Assembly (NCBI GenBank): GCA_963735085.1
Contig: CAVTJP010000006.1
Coordinates: 124,001-188,000, forward strand
Reading direction: 5' to 3'
DNA: 64,000 nucleotides
Origin: DATJGR01 sp963735085
Lineage (GTDB): Bacteria; Pseudomonadota; Gammaproteobacteria; Pseudomonadales; Azotimanducaceae
Part shown: positions 34,355-43,818 of the stretch, one piece after another
Layout: each line of letters begins with the position of its first letter
Position numbering within the stretch: the first letter of the stretch is position 1
Notes under the pieces: model-generated
What the model was told of the DNA's origin: nothing
The model's input: only the letters and a program-made list of their open reading frames with translations
Database searches by the model: none
Position numbers and translations under genes: made by a program

Positions 34355-36964
34355 CTAATCTGCTTCTGAATCGTCTGTTTCTGGGCTGTCTGTTTCTGGG
34401 TAGTCTGTTTCTGGATCGGCCGGTTCGGATGCGTCGTCCGATTCTACGATGCGCGCGACGCGCACCAGGCGTTCGTCCTCTCGAAGCGCAATCAGACGCA
34501 CGCCCTGGGTATTGCGGCCAACGAGCGAAATCTGGTCCGCTGGAATACGCACCAGCGTGCCTTGATCGCTGATCAGCATCAGTTCGTCGGTATCGAATAC
34601 CTGCACCGCGCCGACTAGCGCGCCATTGCGTTCGCCGCCCTGCATCGCGATCACGCCTTGAGTGCCACGCCCCTTCAGTGGAAAGTCGGTGACCTGGGTG
34701 CGCTTCCCGTAACCATTCTCACTGGCCGTGAGAATGTAGCCAGCATCCTGCGGCACGATCAGTGCGATCAATCGGTGGCCCCCGGTCAGCCGGATGCCGC
34801 GAACGCCGCGCGCAGTTCTGCTCATCGCGCGGACATCGGATTCCTTGAATCGCGCGGCTTTACCGGAGCTTGCCAGCAACAACACGTCACAGCCTCCATC
34901 CGTCAATGCAACCCCAACGAGCGTATTGCCTGCATCGAGATCGAGCGCAATCAGTCCGGCGGTTCGCGGCCGCGAGAATTGTTCGAGCGGCGTCTTTTTC
35001 ACTGTACCGTTGGCAGTCGCCATGAACACGAACGCATCGAGCGTGAAGTCGTTGATCGGCAGAATTGCAGTGATCCGTTCGTCGGCATCGAGCGGCAGCA
35101 TGTTGACCAACGGTCGCCCTTTGGCACCACGACTCGCTTGCGGGATCTGGTACACCTTGATCCAGTAAACTTTGCCGGCGTTCGAAAAACACAACAACGT
35201 ATCGTGACTCGACGTCACCAGCAGATGTTCGACAAAATCCTCGTCTTTGACCGCGGTCGCCGCTCGCCCTCGTCCACCACGGCGCTGCGCCTGATAATCA
35301 CTGACCGGTTGCGTCTTCGCATAGCCCTGATGCGACACCGTCACCACCATGTCCTCGACGTTGATCAGGTCTTCGACCGACAGATCGAGATGGCTGCTAA
35401 CGATTTCAGTGAGTCGATCGTCGCCATAGCGTTCCCGAATGTCGCGCAGCTCGCCGCGGATCACTTCCATCAAACGCACTGGCGAGTCGAGGATATCCAG
35501 CAAATCGGCGATTTCGTCGAGAATGCCCTGGTATTCCTCGAGCAGCTTGCCTTGTTCGAGTGCCGTTAGACGATGCAACCGCAGGTCGAGTATCGCCTGA
35601 GCCTGCTCCTCAGACAGGTAGTAGAGACCGTCGCGAAACCCGAACTGCTCATCCAATCCTTCCGGGCGACAGGCGTCGCTGCCCGCACGCGCCAGCAGTT
35701 CCATGACGTTCACCGACGCCCAGCCCTGACCCATCAGCGCAACGCGCGCCTGGGCCGCGTCCGGTGACGCCCGAATCAGTTCGACCACCTTGTCGATATT
35801 GGCGAGTGCAACCGCCTGGCCCTCGAGAATGTGGCCGCGCTGACGCGCACGACGCAGCAGGAATACAGTGCGTCGCGTGACCACTTCCCGGCGGTGTTTG
35901 ACGAACTGCTCAAGCACCTGTTTCAGGTTGAGCACACGCGGTTGGCCGTCGACGAGCGCAACACAATTGATGCCGTAGACGCCTTGCAGCTGCGTCTGGC
36001 TGTACAAATTGTTCAGCACGACCTCGCCGGATTCGCCACGGCGGATTTCGATGACCACGCGCATACCGTCTTTGTCCGACTCGTCGCGCAGTTCGCTGAT
36101 ACCCTCGATCTTTTTCTCTTTGACCAGTTCGGCGATCCGCTCGATCAGACGCGCTTTGTTCAGCTGATATGGAATCTCCGTAATGATGATCGTATCGCGG
36201 CCAGTCTTGTCGTCGGTCTCAACCTCGGCGCGCGCACGTACAAAGATGCGGCCCCGACCGGTCTTGTATGCTTCGACGATGCCGGCGCGACCGTTGATGA
36301 TCGCCGCCGTCGGAAAATCCGGCCCCTTGATGTATTCCATCAAGCCGTCGATCGAGATATCCGGGTCGTCGATCAGTGCAAGGCAGCCGTCTATCACCTC
36401 GCGCAGGTTGTGTGGCGGAATGTTCGTCGCCATCCCTACGGCGATACCGGACGAGCCATTCAACAGCAGGTTCGGCACGCGGTTCGGCAACACCTGCGGC
36501 ATCTGCAGCGTGTCGTCGTAGTTCGCCACGAACGGCACGGTTTCCTTGTCGAGGTCTTCCAGCAACTCACCTGCAATGCGTGCCATGCGCACTTCGGTGT
36601 AGCGCATCGCCGCCGGCGGGTCGCCGTCCACCGAGCCGAAATTGCCCTGGCCGTCCACGAGGCAATAACGCATGGAAAACGACTGCGCCATGCGCACGAT
36701 CGTGTCGTACACCGCAACATCGCCATGGGGGTGGTACTTGCCGATTACGTCACCGACGATCCGCGCGGACTTCACGTACGGCCGGTTGTAGGTATTGTTG
36801 AGTTCATTCATCGCGAACAGTACGCGGCGATGCACCGGCTTCAGACCGTCGCGAACGTCCGGTAGCGCGCGACCGACGATGACGCTCATCGCGTATTCGA
36901 GGTACGACTTCCTCAGCTCGTCTTCAATTGCGACGGGCAGTATTTCTTTTCCGAATTCGGCCAT
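34355..36964 (-). CDS. gyrA: DNA gyrase subunit A
   Basis: 869 residues; with GyrB introduces negative supercoils. Catalytic Tyr is Y122 in AMRYTEVR; the GyrA-box is QRRGGRG; the C-terminal beta-pinwheel follows (about 530-840). The quinolone region reads HPHGDVAVYD, so residue 83 is Val (codon GTT) where most sensitive bacteria have Ser or Thr; Asp87 is kept. The tail is acidic and repetitive (PETD units), encoded by short tandem repeats. ATG at 36964 gives the family start MAEFGKEILPV. It leads the serC-pheA-hisC-tyrA-cmk run. Confidence 0.97.
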   Translation of the reverse strand: MAEFGKEILPVAIEDELRKSYLEYAMSVIVGRALPDVRDGLKPVHRRVLFAMNELNNTYNRPYVKSARIVGDVIGKYHPHGDVAVYDTIVRMAQSFSMRYCLVDGQGNFGSVDGDPPAAMRYTEVRMARIAGELLEDLDKETVPFVANYDDTLQMPQVLPNRVPNLLLNGSSGIAVGMATNIPPHNLREVIDGCLALIDDPDISIDGLMEYIKGPDFPTAAIINGRAGIVEAYKTGRGRIFVRARAEVETDDKTGRDTIIITEIPYQLNKARLIERIAELVKEKKIEGISELRDESDKDGMRVVIEIRRGESGEVVLNNLYSQTQLQGVYGINCVALVDGQPRVLNLKQVLEQFVKHRREVVTRRTVFLLRRARQRGHILEGQAVALANIDKVVELIRASPDAAQARVALMGQGWASVNVMELLARAGSDACRPEGLDEQFGFRDGLYYLSEEQAQAILDLRLHRLTALEQGKLLEEYQGILDEIADLLDILDSPVRLMEVIRGELRDIRERYGDDRLTEIVSSHLDLSVEDLINVEDMVVTVSHQGYAKTQPVSDYQAQRRGGRGRAATAVKDEDFVEHLLVTSSHDTLLCFSNAGKVYWIKVYQIPQASRGAKGRPLVNMLPLDADERITAILPINDFTLDAFVFMATANGTVKKTPLEQFSRPRTAGLIALDLDAGNTLVGVALTDGGCDVLLLASSGKAARFKESDVRAMSRTARGVRGIRLTGGHRLIALIVPQDAGYILTASENGYGKRTQVTDFPLKGRGTQGVIAMQGGERNGALVGAVQVFDTDELMLISDQGTLVRIPADQISLVGRNTQGVRLIALREDERLVRVARIVESDDASEPADPETDYPETDSPETDDSEAD

Positions 36965-37002
36965 GGAGCGCGCTATAAACCGGCGGGTGCGGAGAACGGG
37001 GC

Positions 37003-37011
37003 ATTTTAGCA
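37003..37011 (-). promoter_or_regulatory. gyrA: predicted extended -10 promoter of gyrA
   Basis: On the minus strand TGCTAAAAT is an extended -10 element (TGn plus TAAAAT) about 40 bases before the gyrA ATG. No convincing -35 was found at 17 bases, which extended -10 promoters do not need. Confidence 0.4.
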
Positions 37012-37130
37012 CGATCGGCCCTGAATCCGCGCTATTGGACTGGGCCGGCGCACCACACGGCAGGTCACACCGACATCTGTCAGTTGGCTATCTCTCTCCC
37101 CACACAGCTCTTCTCGATTAGAATCAGGCG

Positions 37131-38480
37131 ATGCCACCGATCCGCGTCGATCTCATCCTCGATCCGACCTGGGTACTGCCGATCGTGCCCGCGCGTACGG
37201 TTCTGTCCGGGCATAGCGTTGCGCTCGACCATGGCAAAATTTTCGCCATCGGACCTACTGCTACGATCCACGAACAGTTTCACGCGGCCGCAATCGAACG
37301 CCTCGACGGACAGGTGCTGATGCCAGGCCTCGTCAACGCACATGGCCATGCCGCAATGGTGCTGTTGCGCGGGCTTGCAGAAGACCTGCCGCTGGAGGCA
37401 TGGCTGCGCGATCGCGTCTGGAAACTCGAAGCCCAGTGGCTATCGCGCGAGTTCGTCGCAGACGGCATAGCACTGGCAATGCTGGAAATGCTGCAATCCG
37501 GCACGACGTGCTTCAGCGACATGTACTTCTTTCCGGACGTGTCTGCACAGGCCGCACGCAGTGCGGGGATGCGGGCACAGATCACTTTTCCGCTGATCGA
37601 TTTCGCCAACGCCTGGTCGAGTAGTGTGACGGATGCGTTCCACAAAGGGCTGGAATTGTACGACGTGTATCGGGGCGATCCGCTGATTCGAATCGGCTTT
37701 GGTCCGCACTCAGCCTACACGCTCGCAAAGGACGACCTCGTGAAGACGCTGACTCTTGCTGACGAGATCGATGCACCGATTCATATGCATCTGAATGAGA
37801 CGGCCGCTGAAGTCGCCGCCGCGCGAACCAGTCTCGGCTGCAGCCACATCGAGTATCTCGCGGAGATCGGCATGCTCATTCCACGCCTGCAGGCGGTTCA
37901 TCTGACACAACTCAACGACGTCGAGCTGGAACTTCTAGTAGAGGGTGGCGTCACCGCAATTCATTGTCCGCAGTCGAACCTGAAACTCGGCAGCGGACTC
38001 GCCGACATCGCGCGGATGCGGCAACGCGGCCTGCTCGTCGGACTCGGCACCGACGGGGCGGCGGGCAACAATTCGCTCGACATGTTCACCGAGGCGCGCA
38101 CAGCCGCATTACTCGCCAAAACCATGACGCGTGATTCTGCGGTACTCGACGCTTTCGATGCGCTCGAACTCGCGACACTCGGCAGCGCACGCGCGCTCGG
38201 ACTCGACAAGGAGATCGGTTCGATCGAAGTCGACAAGGCGGCCGATCTGATAACGATCGATCTGACACACCCCGGCGCATTGCCGGTGCACAGGCCGGAA
38301 TCGACGCTGCTGTACACCGCCTCGGGTAGCCACGTGCGCCATGTGTGGATCGGGGGTCGTCGCGTGCTGGCGGACCGACGCCACATGACATTGGACGAAG
38401 GGGCGATTCGCGCAAATGCGTCCATGTGGGCAACGCGCATGGCGACCGCCGCTGAATTGTCTCATCCGGAACGGCGTTGA
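37131..38480 (+). CDS. mtaD: TRZ/ATZ-family amidohydrolase, probable 5'-methylthioadenosine/SAH deaminase
   Basis: 449 residues, cytosolic zinc amidohydrolase. Metal ligands are H-G-H in NAHGHAAM, His in GPHSAYT region and HLNET, and Asp in GLGTDGAAGNN. In Pseudomonas the gene beside ubiG and gyrA (PA3170) deaminates 5'-methylthioadenosine to methylthioinosine in purine/methionine salvage, and position and sequence support the same role here. It is divergent from gyrA over 166 bases, and its stop lies two bases before the ubiG ATG. Confidence 0.85.
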   Translation: MPPIRVDLILDPTWVLPIVPARTVLSGHSVALDHGKIFAIGPTATIHEQFHAAAIERLDGQVLMPGLVNAHGHAAMVLLRGLAEDLPLEAWLRDRVWKLEAQWLSREFVADGIALAMLEMLQSGTTCFSDMYFFPDVSAQAARSAGMRAQITFPLIDFANAWSSSVTDAFHKGLELYDVYRGDPLIRIGFGPHSAYTLAKDDLVKTLTLADEIDAPIHMHLNETAAEVAAARTSLGCSHIEYLAEIGMLIPRLQAVHLTQLNDVELELLVEGGVTAIHCPQSNLKLGSGLADIARMRQRGLLVGLGTDGAAGNNSLDMFTEARTAALLAKTMTRDSAVLDAFDALELATLGSARALGLDKEIGSIEVDKAADLITIDLTHPGALPVHRPESTLLYTASGSHVRHVWIGGRRVLADRRHMTLDEGAIRANASMWATRMATAAELSHPERR

Positions 38481-38482
38481 CC

Positions 38483-39196
38483 ATGTTGGAGAACGTCGAT
38501 CACGCCGAAATCGCGAAATTCGAATCGCTCGCGCATCGATGGTGGGACCCGCAGGGTGACTTCCGCGCCCTGCACGATATCAACCCCGTGCGCATGGACT
38601 ACATTGCGCGACATTGTGACCTCGTTGGAACTCGTGTTGTCGACATCGGGTGCGGGGGCGGCATTCTCACCGAGTCGTTGGCCCTTGCCGGCGCAGACGT
38701 ATTGGGGACCGACCTCGCAGACGCACCGCTGGCGGTCGCGCGATTACACGCAGTGGAGACTGGCGCACAGGTTCACTATCGGCAAATCAGCGCGGAGCAG
38801 CTCGCCCAGGAATCCAACGCGTCTTTCGACGTCGTCACCTGCCTCGAAATGATCGAACACGTTCCGGACCCCGCGGCAATCGTCGCAGCCTGCGCAGCAC
38901 TCGTAAGGCCGGGCGGACACCTGTTCTTCTCAACGATCAACCGAAACCCCAAGGCATGGGCCCTGGCCGTCGTCGGTGCGGAATACGTGCTGAATCTCGT
39001 GCCGCGCGGTACCCACGACTATCAGAAATTCGTCCGCCCCTCGGAGCTCGCCCGCTATGTTCGCAATGCTGCGTTGTCAGTGCAGGAAATCATCGGCATG
39101 ACTTACAACCCTTTCACCCGCACGGCGCGTCTCGGGCGGAATGTAGACGTCAACTATCTGCTGCATGCGATCAAACCCGATGTTTCCGGCGTGTGA
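38483..39196 (+). CDS. ubiG: ubiquinone biosynthesis O-methyltransferase
   Basis: 237 residues; SAM-dependent methylation of two ring hydroxyls in ubiquinone synthesis. SAM motif VDIGCGGGILTESLA, then CLEMIEHVPDP and HLFFSTINRNPKA, all diagnostic of UbiG. The start is ATG 38483, two bases after the mtaD stop; TTG 38477 overlapping that stop is a poorer option. In Pseudomonas a MurNAc-6-phosphate phosphatase gene (mupP) follows; here the next gene is the SDR directly. Confidence 0.95.
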   Translation: MLENVDHAEIAKFESLAHRWWDPQGDFRALHDINPVRMDYIARHCDLVGTRVVDIGCGGGILTESLALAGADVLGTDLADAPLAVARLHAVETGAQVHYRQISAEQLAQESNASFDVVTCLEMIEHVPDPAAIVAACAALVRPGGHLFFSTINRNPKAWALAVVGAEYVLNLVPRGTHDYQKFVRPSELARYVRNAALSVQEIIGMTYNPFTRTARLGRNVDVNYLLHAIKPDVSGV

Positions 39197-39217
39197 AAAT
39201 GTACCAGGTTTGTGAAG

Positions 39218-40006
39218 ATGTACGCTGAACTCGACGCTGCGCGTGAAGGCTGGCGCTATCGGGCACCCGAAGATCTGCTGGCCGGGCGGACAATTCTTGT
39301 TACCGGTGCCGGCGACGGTATTGGCCGCTGCGCCGCACGTACGTTCGCCGCATATCGCGCCAACGTTGTTCTGTTGGGCCGCAATCAGCAGAAACTCGAG
39401 GCGGTCTTCGACGCAATCAAGGCGCAGACCGACACCGATCCGACGATCGTGCCGTGCGACCTCGAGATCGCGACGAGCGACGCGTATGCCGAACTGAACG
39501 ACCAGATCATCGATCACTACGGCCGTCTCGACGGCCTGCTGCACAATGCCAGCATGCTGGGTCCGCGGGTACCGATCGAGTTCTACGACGCCGGCAACTG
39601 GCGGCGCGTCATGCACGTCAACGTCGAGGCGATGTTTCTGCTTACACAGGCACTGCTGCCAGCGTTGCGCAGTTCGGACGACGCATCCGTGGTCTTCACG
39701 TCATCGAGCGTTGGCCGCGCGGGACGCGCGTATTGGGGCGCCTACGCGGTATCGAAATTCGCGGTCGAAGGGTTCGCGCAGGTGCTTGCCGACGAACTGG
39801 CGAACGAGGGGCGCGTGCGTGTCGCGACGTTGAATCCCGGGGCTACACGTACATCGATGCGCACCACGGCGTATCCCGCGGAGGATCCGGCGACCGTCGC
39901 CACACCCGAATCGCGCATGGATCTCTATCTTTATCTGCTCGGTCCCGACTCGCGAGGCCGCAGTGAGATCCAGTGGGACAGCAGGGATTGGACGCCTGGC
40001 GCGTGA
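39218..40006 (+). CDS. YciK-type short-chain dehydrogenase
   Basis: 262 residues, classical SDR. The NAD motif is VTGAGDGIG, LLHNAS marks the NNAG-like site, and the active site has SSS..GRAGRAYWGAYAVSK with Tyr-x-x-Ser-Lys spacing. It matches YciK, a conserved gammaproteobacterial oxidoreductase of unknown substrate found beside ubiG. ATG 39218 is preferred; an in-frame GTG two codons earlier is possible. A near-duplicated 13-base stretch (39191-39204 and 39211-39223) lies across the gap and start. It converges with rluB, one base apart. Confidence 0.88.
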   Translation: MYAELDAAREGWRYRAPEDLLAGRTILVTGAGDGIGRCAARTFAAYRANVVLLGRNQQKLEAVFDAIKAQTDTDPTIVPCDLEIATSDAYAELNDQIIDHYGRLDGLLHNASMLGPRVPIEFYDAGNWRRVMHVNVEAMFLLTQALLPALRSSDDASVVFTSSSVGRAGRAYWGAYAVSKFAVEGFAQVLADELANEGRVRVATLNPGATRTSMRTTAYPAEDPATVATPESRMDLYLYLLGPDSRGRSEIQWDSRDWTPGA

Positions 40007-40007
40007 T

Positions 40008-40895
40008 CTACGCAGTGTTACGTCGCAGCGCAGGATAGGGAATCAGCACCGAATCCGCTTCGTGGCGCGATGGTTTCGCGGCAAGTTGTGGCTTTTCCAT
40101 ACCAAGAATTCGATACAGTTCGAGCACATCGCGGCTCGATACCTCGTGCCACTGACCTCGCCGCAGCGATGCCGGCAACACCATCGGCCCATACCTGACG
40201 CGTTTCAGCCGCGACACCTGGACGCCTTGTGATTCCAGCAACCGGCGTACTTCGCGATTCCGGCCCTCCATCAGTGTAACGTGGTACCAGTGGTTGTAAC
40301 CCGTGCCACCATCATGACGCGTGATGTCCGAAAACTTCGCAACTCCGTCATCGAGCAGCACCCCCTCACGCAGTGCGCGCTCCATGTCTGCATCGATAAC
40401 GCCGGCAATGCGCACCGCATATTCCCGATCGATACCGGCCGACGGATGCATCAATCGGTGTGCCAGCACACCATCGTTGGTCAATAGCAGCAGGCCACTG
40501 GAATTGATGTCGAGGCGCCCGACAGTGACCCAACGACCGCCGCTGAGGCGCGGCAAACCGTCGAAGCATGTGGGCCGGCCTTCAGGGTCGCGCCGCGTAC
40601 ACACGATACCCTCGGCTTTGTTCATGATCAGGATGCGGGGAGTCGTGGCCGAGCGGTGATGCAGATGCGAACCATCCACGGCAATCTGATCGTCGGCACC
40701 CACGCGCACACCAAGCGTCGCGACCGCCCCATTGACTACGACCCGGCCGGCCTCGATCCAACGTTCCATTTCACGGCGCGAACCGAGACCGGCATCCGCC
40801 ATGACTTTGTGCAGCTTTTCAGTGTGCCGCGCTTCCACCGACGCAACCGGTGGCACGGACCGCGTCGGCCGCGACGTGACGCGGCGGCGTTTCAC
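40008..40895 (-). CDS. rluB: 23S rRNA pseudouridine synthase RluB-type
   Basis: 295 residues. S4 RNA-binding domain at about 27-75 (KLHKVMADAGLGSRREMERWI), then the RsuA-family synthase domain with the catalytic Asp in GRLDINSSGLLL and the EGRNREVRRLL segment. RluB modifies U2605 of 23S rRNA. The GTG start overlaps the scpB stop (GTGA). The position after scpAB is the usual one for rluB. RluE or RluF are less likely because of the S4 domain and context. Confidence 0.92.
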   Translation of the reverse strand: MKRRRVTSRPTRSVPPVASVEARHTEKLHKVMADAGLGSRREMERWIEAGRVVVNGAVATLGVRVGADDQIAVDGSHLHHRSATTPRILIMNKAEGIVCTRRDPEGRPTCFDGLPRLSGGRWVTVGRLDINSSGLLLLTNDGVLAHRLMHPSAGIDREYAVRIAGVIDADMERALREGVLLDDGVAKFSDITRHDGGTGYNHWYHVTLMEGRNREVRRLLESQGVQVSRLKRVRYGPMVLPASLRRGQWHEVSSRDVLELYRILGMEKPQLAAKPSRHEADSVLIPYPALRRNTA

Positions 40896-41611
40896 GGTTG
40901 CTGTTCCGCACGCGGCAGGGGGTCAGAGCAATCGACATCTTCGGGCGCTGCGGCATCGTCAGTCGCCACCGCGTTGGCCACCTCTATAACGAATTCATCC
41001 GGTGCGTTGTCGGACGGAAACTCGACCCGCGGACCTTCGAGATACTCGGGCCCGGCACCGGCCAGTTCGGCTTCCACCGGTTCGATCAGCGCGCGAATTT
41101 CCGGCAATGTCGGCAGCTCATCCAGACTCTTGAGATTGAAGTAGTCGAGAAAGGTCTTCGTGGTGCCATACATCGCCGGGCGACCCGGTACTTCACGATA
41201 GCCCACCACGCGGATCCAGTCCCGCTCGAGCAGCGTGCGAACCATGTTGGAACTCACTGTGACACCCCGAACCTGCTCGATATCGCCACGTGTGACCGGC
41301 TGTTTGTACGCGATCAGCGCGAGCGTTTCGAGCACTGCGCGCGAATAACGCGGCGGCCGGTCTTCCCACATCCGGCTCATCCACGGCGCGAGCGCCTGAC
41401 GTACCTGAAAGCGATAGCCGGACGCGACCTGCTTCAACTCGATGCCACGTTCGGCACAGTCGCTTTCGATCCGCTCCAGCGCCGATTTGAGCGTCGACCT
41501 GTCACACTCATCCTCAGCAAAGAGTCTTTCGAGCAGATCGATCGTGAGCGGCTCGTCGGCGCACAGCAACGCCGCTTCGACGATCTGCCTGACGTGTTGA
41601 TCTTCCAGCAT
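40892..41611 (-). CDS. scpB: segregation and condensation protein B
   Basis: 239 residues; two winged-helix domains that bind the kleisin ScpA in the SMC-ScpAB condensin. Typical blocks are IVEAALLCADEPL, LETLALIAYKQPVTRGDIEQVRGV and GRPAMYGTTKTFLDYF. ATG 41611 with AGAGG upstream is chosen; the open frame continues far into scpA but codes nothing there. The last about 40 residues are acidic and non-conserved. Presence of ScpAB implies an SMC-type (not MukBEF) condensin in this organism. Confidence 0.94.
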   Translation of the reverse strand: MLEDQHVRQIVEAALLCADEPLTIDLLERLFAEDECDRSTLKSALERIESDCAERGIELKQVASGYRFQVRQALAPWMSRMWEDRPPRYSRAVLETLALIAYKQPVTRGDIEQVRGVTVSSNMVRTLLERDWIRVVGYREVPGRPAMYGTTKTFLDYFNLKSLDELPTLPEIRALIEPVEAELAGAGPEYLEGPRVEFPSDNAPDEFVIEVANAVATDDAAAPEDVDCSDPLPRAEQQP

Positions 41612-41625
41612 CGCGGGGCCTCTGC

Positions 41626-42513
41626 TCAGTTGATTGCGGCGCGCAGGTAAATCGGCGCGAACGCCGCGTTCTGGACGAGATCGATCAAGCCTTCCCGAAT
41701 CAACTCCATCAGCGCCAGAAACGTGACGATGACACCCAGGCGACCCTCGCGAACGTTGAACAAGCCCACAAAGGGGACGAACTCTTCTGGCGCGTCGTTG
41801 ACGCGGGCGAGCACATCCGACATCCGCTCCCTGACCGACAGCGGCTCGAGCTTCACTTCGTGGCGGTGAAACATCTCGGCGCGATGCAGAACCCGCGACA
41901 GCGCGATCATCACTTCCCTTAAATCGACATCGGGTTCCACCTGGCGGCGGGTGAGTTCGGGGCGTTCGGCATACGCGCGAAACACGTCGCGTTCGAGCCG
42001 CGGCAGCGTATCGAGTTGCTCCGCAGCGCTCTTGAAACGCTCGTACTCCTGCAGCCGACGTATCAACTGCGCACGTGGATCGTCCTCGGCGTCGAGATCG
42101 AAACTGGGGCGCGGCAACAGCATTCGGGATTTGATCTCGGCAAGCAGCGCGGCCATCACCAGATACTCCGCAGCGAGTTCCCACTGCAGTGCCGTCATCA
42201 ATTCGATGTATTGCATGTACTGGCGCGTGATCTCGGCGACTTTGATGTCGAGGATGTCGAGGTTCTCGCGGCGGATCAGGTACAGCAGCAGGTCGAGCGG
42301 GCCTTCGAATGTCTCTAGAAATACCTCGAGCGCATCCGGCGGAATGTACAGATCGACAGGCAGTTCGGTGACCGGTTCACCACTGACGATCGCGTAAAGG
42401 TCATCCGATTCGTCACCGCGCTGTTCTCGTAAAGTGCGCAACCGATCGCCTGGCGTCACGCTCTCGGCGCCATCGGTGATCGCCACCGGCTGACTCACCA
42501 GACCGCTGCTCAC
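41626..42513 (-). CDS. scpA: segregation and condensation protein A (kleisin)
   Basis: 295 residues; bridges SMC heads and holds ScpB. The N-terminal FEGPLDLLLYLIRRENLDILDI segment and the middle EYLVMAALLAEIKSRMLLP helix are hallmarks, and the C-terminal winged helix ends with VTFLALMELIREGLIDL. About 60 residues precede the conserved core, longer than in Bacillus but usual in gammaproteobacteria. GTG start at 42513 overlaps the trpS stop as GTGA; 14 bases separate it from scpB. Confidence 0.94.
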   Translation of the reverse strand: MSSGLVSQPVAITDGAESVTPGDRLRTLREQRGDESDDLYAIVSGEPVTELPVDLYIPPDALEVFLETFEGPLDLLLYLIRRENLDILDIKVAEITRQYMQYIELMTALQWELAAEYLVMAALLAEIKSRMLLPRPSFDLDAEDDPRAQLIRRLQEYERFKSAAEQLDTLPRLERDVFRAYAERPELTRRQVEPDVDLREVMIALSRVLHRAEMFHRHEVKLEPLSVRERMSDVLARVNDAPEEFVPFVGLFNVREGRLGVIVTFLALMELIREGLIDLVQNAAFAPIYLRAAIN

Positions 42514-43724
42514 CGGTGCGAAATACCGATTGCGGCGCGCACCTCGTCGAGCGTCTCGCGGGCAGCGTCTCGCGCTTCCTCGGATCCCTCGATCAATATC
42601 GACTGCACCATGTCTCGATCCCGTTCATATTGGGCCGCCCGCTCGCGGATCGGCGCCTGTTCCGCGTTAATCGCATCGATCAGCGGCCCTTTGCATTCCA
42701 GACACCCGATGCCGGCGGTGCGGCACCCTTCCGCCGCCCAGGTGCGCGTCTCTTCGCTCGAATAGATTCGATGCAGATCGAACACCGGACAGATGTCGGG
42801 ATTGCCCGGATCGTCACGTCGCACCCGCGCCGGATCGGTCTTCATCGTCTTGATCTTCTGCTCGATCACGCGCGGTTCTTCCCGCATGCGGATCGTGTTG
42901 CCGTATGACTTGGACATCTTCTCGCCGTCCACGCCCGGCACCTTGGCGTCAATGGTGAGCAGCGCGTGCGGTTCCGGCAGAATGATCCGACCGCTGCCCT
43001 CGAGATAGCCGTACAGACGTTCGCGGTCACCGATCGACAGATTCTGCTGTTCCGCGAGCAGCGCGCGACCTTTTTCCAACGCGCCGACGTCGCCTGTCGT
43101 CTGATAGGCTTTCCGCAAATCGCTGTACAGTCGCGCGCCTTTCTTGCCCATCTTCTTCACGGCCGCCTCGGCGTGCTGTTCGAAGTCCGACTCACGGCCG
43201 TAGATGTGATTGAAACGCCGGGCGATCTCGCGCGTTACTTCGACGTGCGCAACCTGATCCGCGCCAACCGGTACGTTCGCAGCGCGATAGGCGAGGATAT
43301 CGGCGCTCTGCAGCACCGGATAGCCAAGAAATCCATACGTGGTCAGATCGCGTTCGCTGAGCTTGGCCTGCTGGTCCTTATAGGTCGGCACCCGCTCCAG
43401 CCAGCTGACCGGCGTAATCATCGACAGCAGCAGGTGCAACTCGGCGTGCTCGGGCACCTTGGATTGCACGAACAGCGTTGCGGAGCCCGGGTTCACGCCG
43501 GCCGCCAACCAATCGACCACCATGTCGAAGGTGTCCTGCTCGATGTCTTGCGGTTCGTCGTAATGCGTCGTCAGCGCATGCCAGTCGGCGACGAAGAAAA
43601 AACACTCGTATTCGTGCTGGAGCCGGACCCAGTTTTTCAAAGCCCCGTGATAATGCCCCAGATGAAGTCGACCGGTAGGCCGCATCCCGGAGACGACCCG
43701 ATGCTCCGAGTCATTGCTACTCAA
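42510..43724 (-). CDS. trpS: tryptophanyl-tRNA synthetase
   Basis: 404 residues; class I synthetase. The HIGH-like motif is in GRLHLGHYHG and the KMSKS motif is GEKMSKSYGN. It carries the extra C-terminal region with CPVFDLHRIYS and GCLECKG seen in the longer TrpS of Pseudomonas. The only start that keeps the family N-terminus (SGMRPTG) is TTG at 43724, preceded by GGGGATGAGGA. It heads the trpS-scpA-scpB-rluB overlapping chain. Confidence 0.95.
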   Translation of the reverse strand: MSSNDSEHRVVSGMRPTGRLHLGHYHGALKNWVRLQHEYECFFFVADWHALTTHYDEPQDIEQDTFDMVVDWLAAGVNPGSATLFVQSKVPEHAELHLLLSMITPVSWLERVPTYKDQQAKLSERDLTTYGFLGYPVLQSADILAYRAANVPVGADQVAHVEVTREIARRFNHIYGRESDFEQHAEAAVKKMGKKGARLYSDLRKAYQTTGDVGALEKGRALLAEQQNLSIGDRERLYGYLEGSGRIILPEPHALLTIDAKVPGVDGEKMSKSYGNTIRMREEPRVIEQKIKTMKTDPARVRRDDPGNPDICPVFDLHRIYSSEETRTWAAEGCRTAGIGCLECKGPLIDAINAEQAPIRERAAQYERDRDMVQSILIEGSEEARDAARETLDEVRAAIGISHR

Positions 43725-43818
43725 TCCTCATCCCCGAATTTGTCGCACCGGCATTATACCCAACCGATGCGAAATGACCGCCGCGTGCGCTTGTTCGAAA
43801 ACAGCTACTCGAAAATGG

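Noticed and set aside
40918..40927. Second GGGGGTCAGA match, inside the end of scpB
   Set aside because: It has no paired arm and lies in coding sequence, so it is a chance match and not a copy of the 58-bp palindrome.
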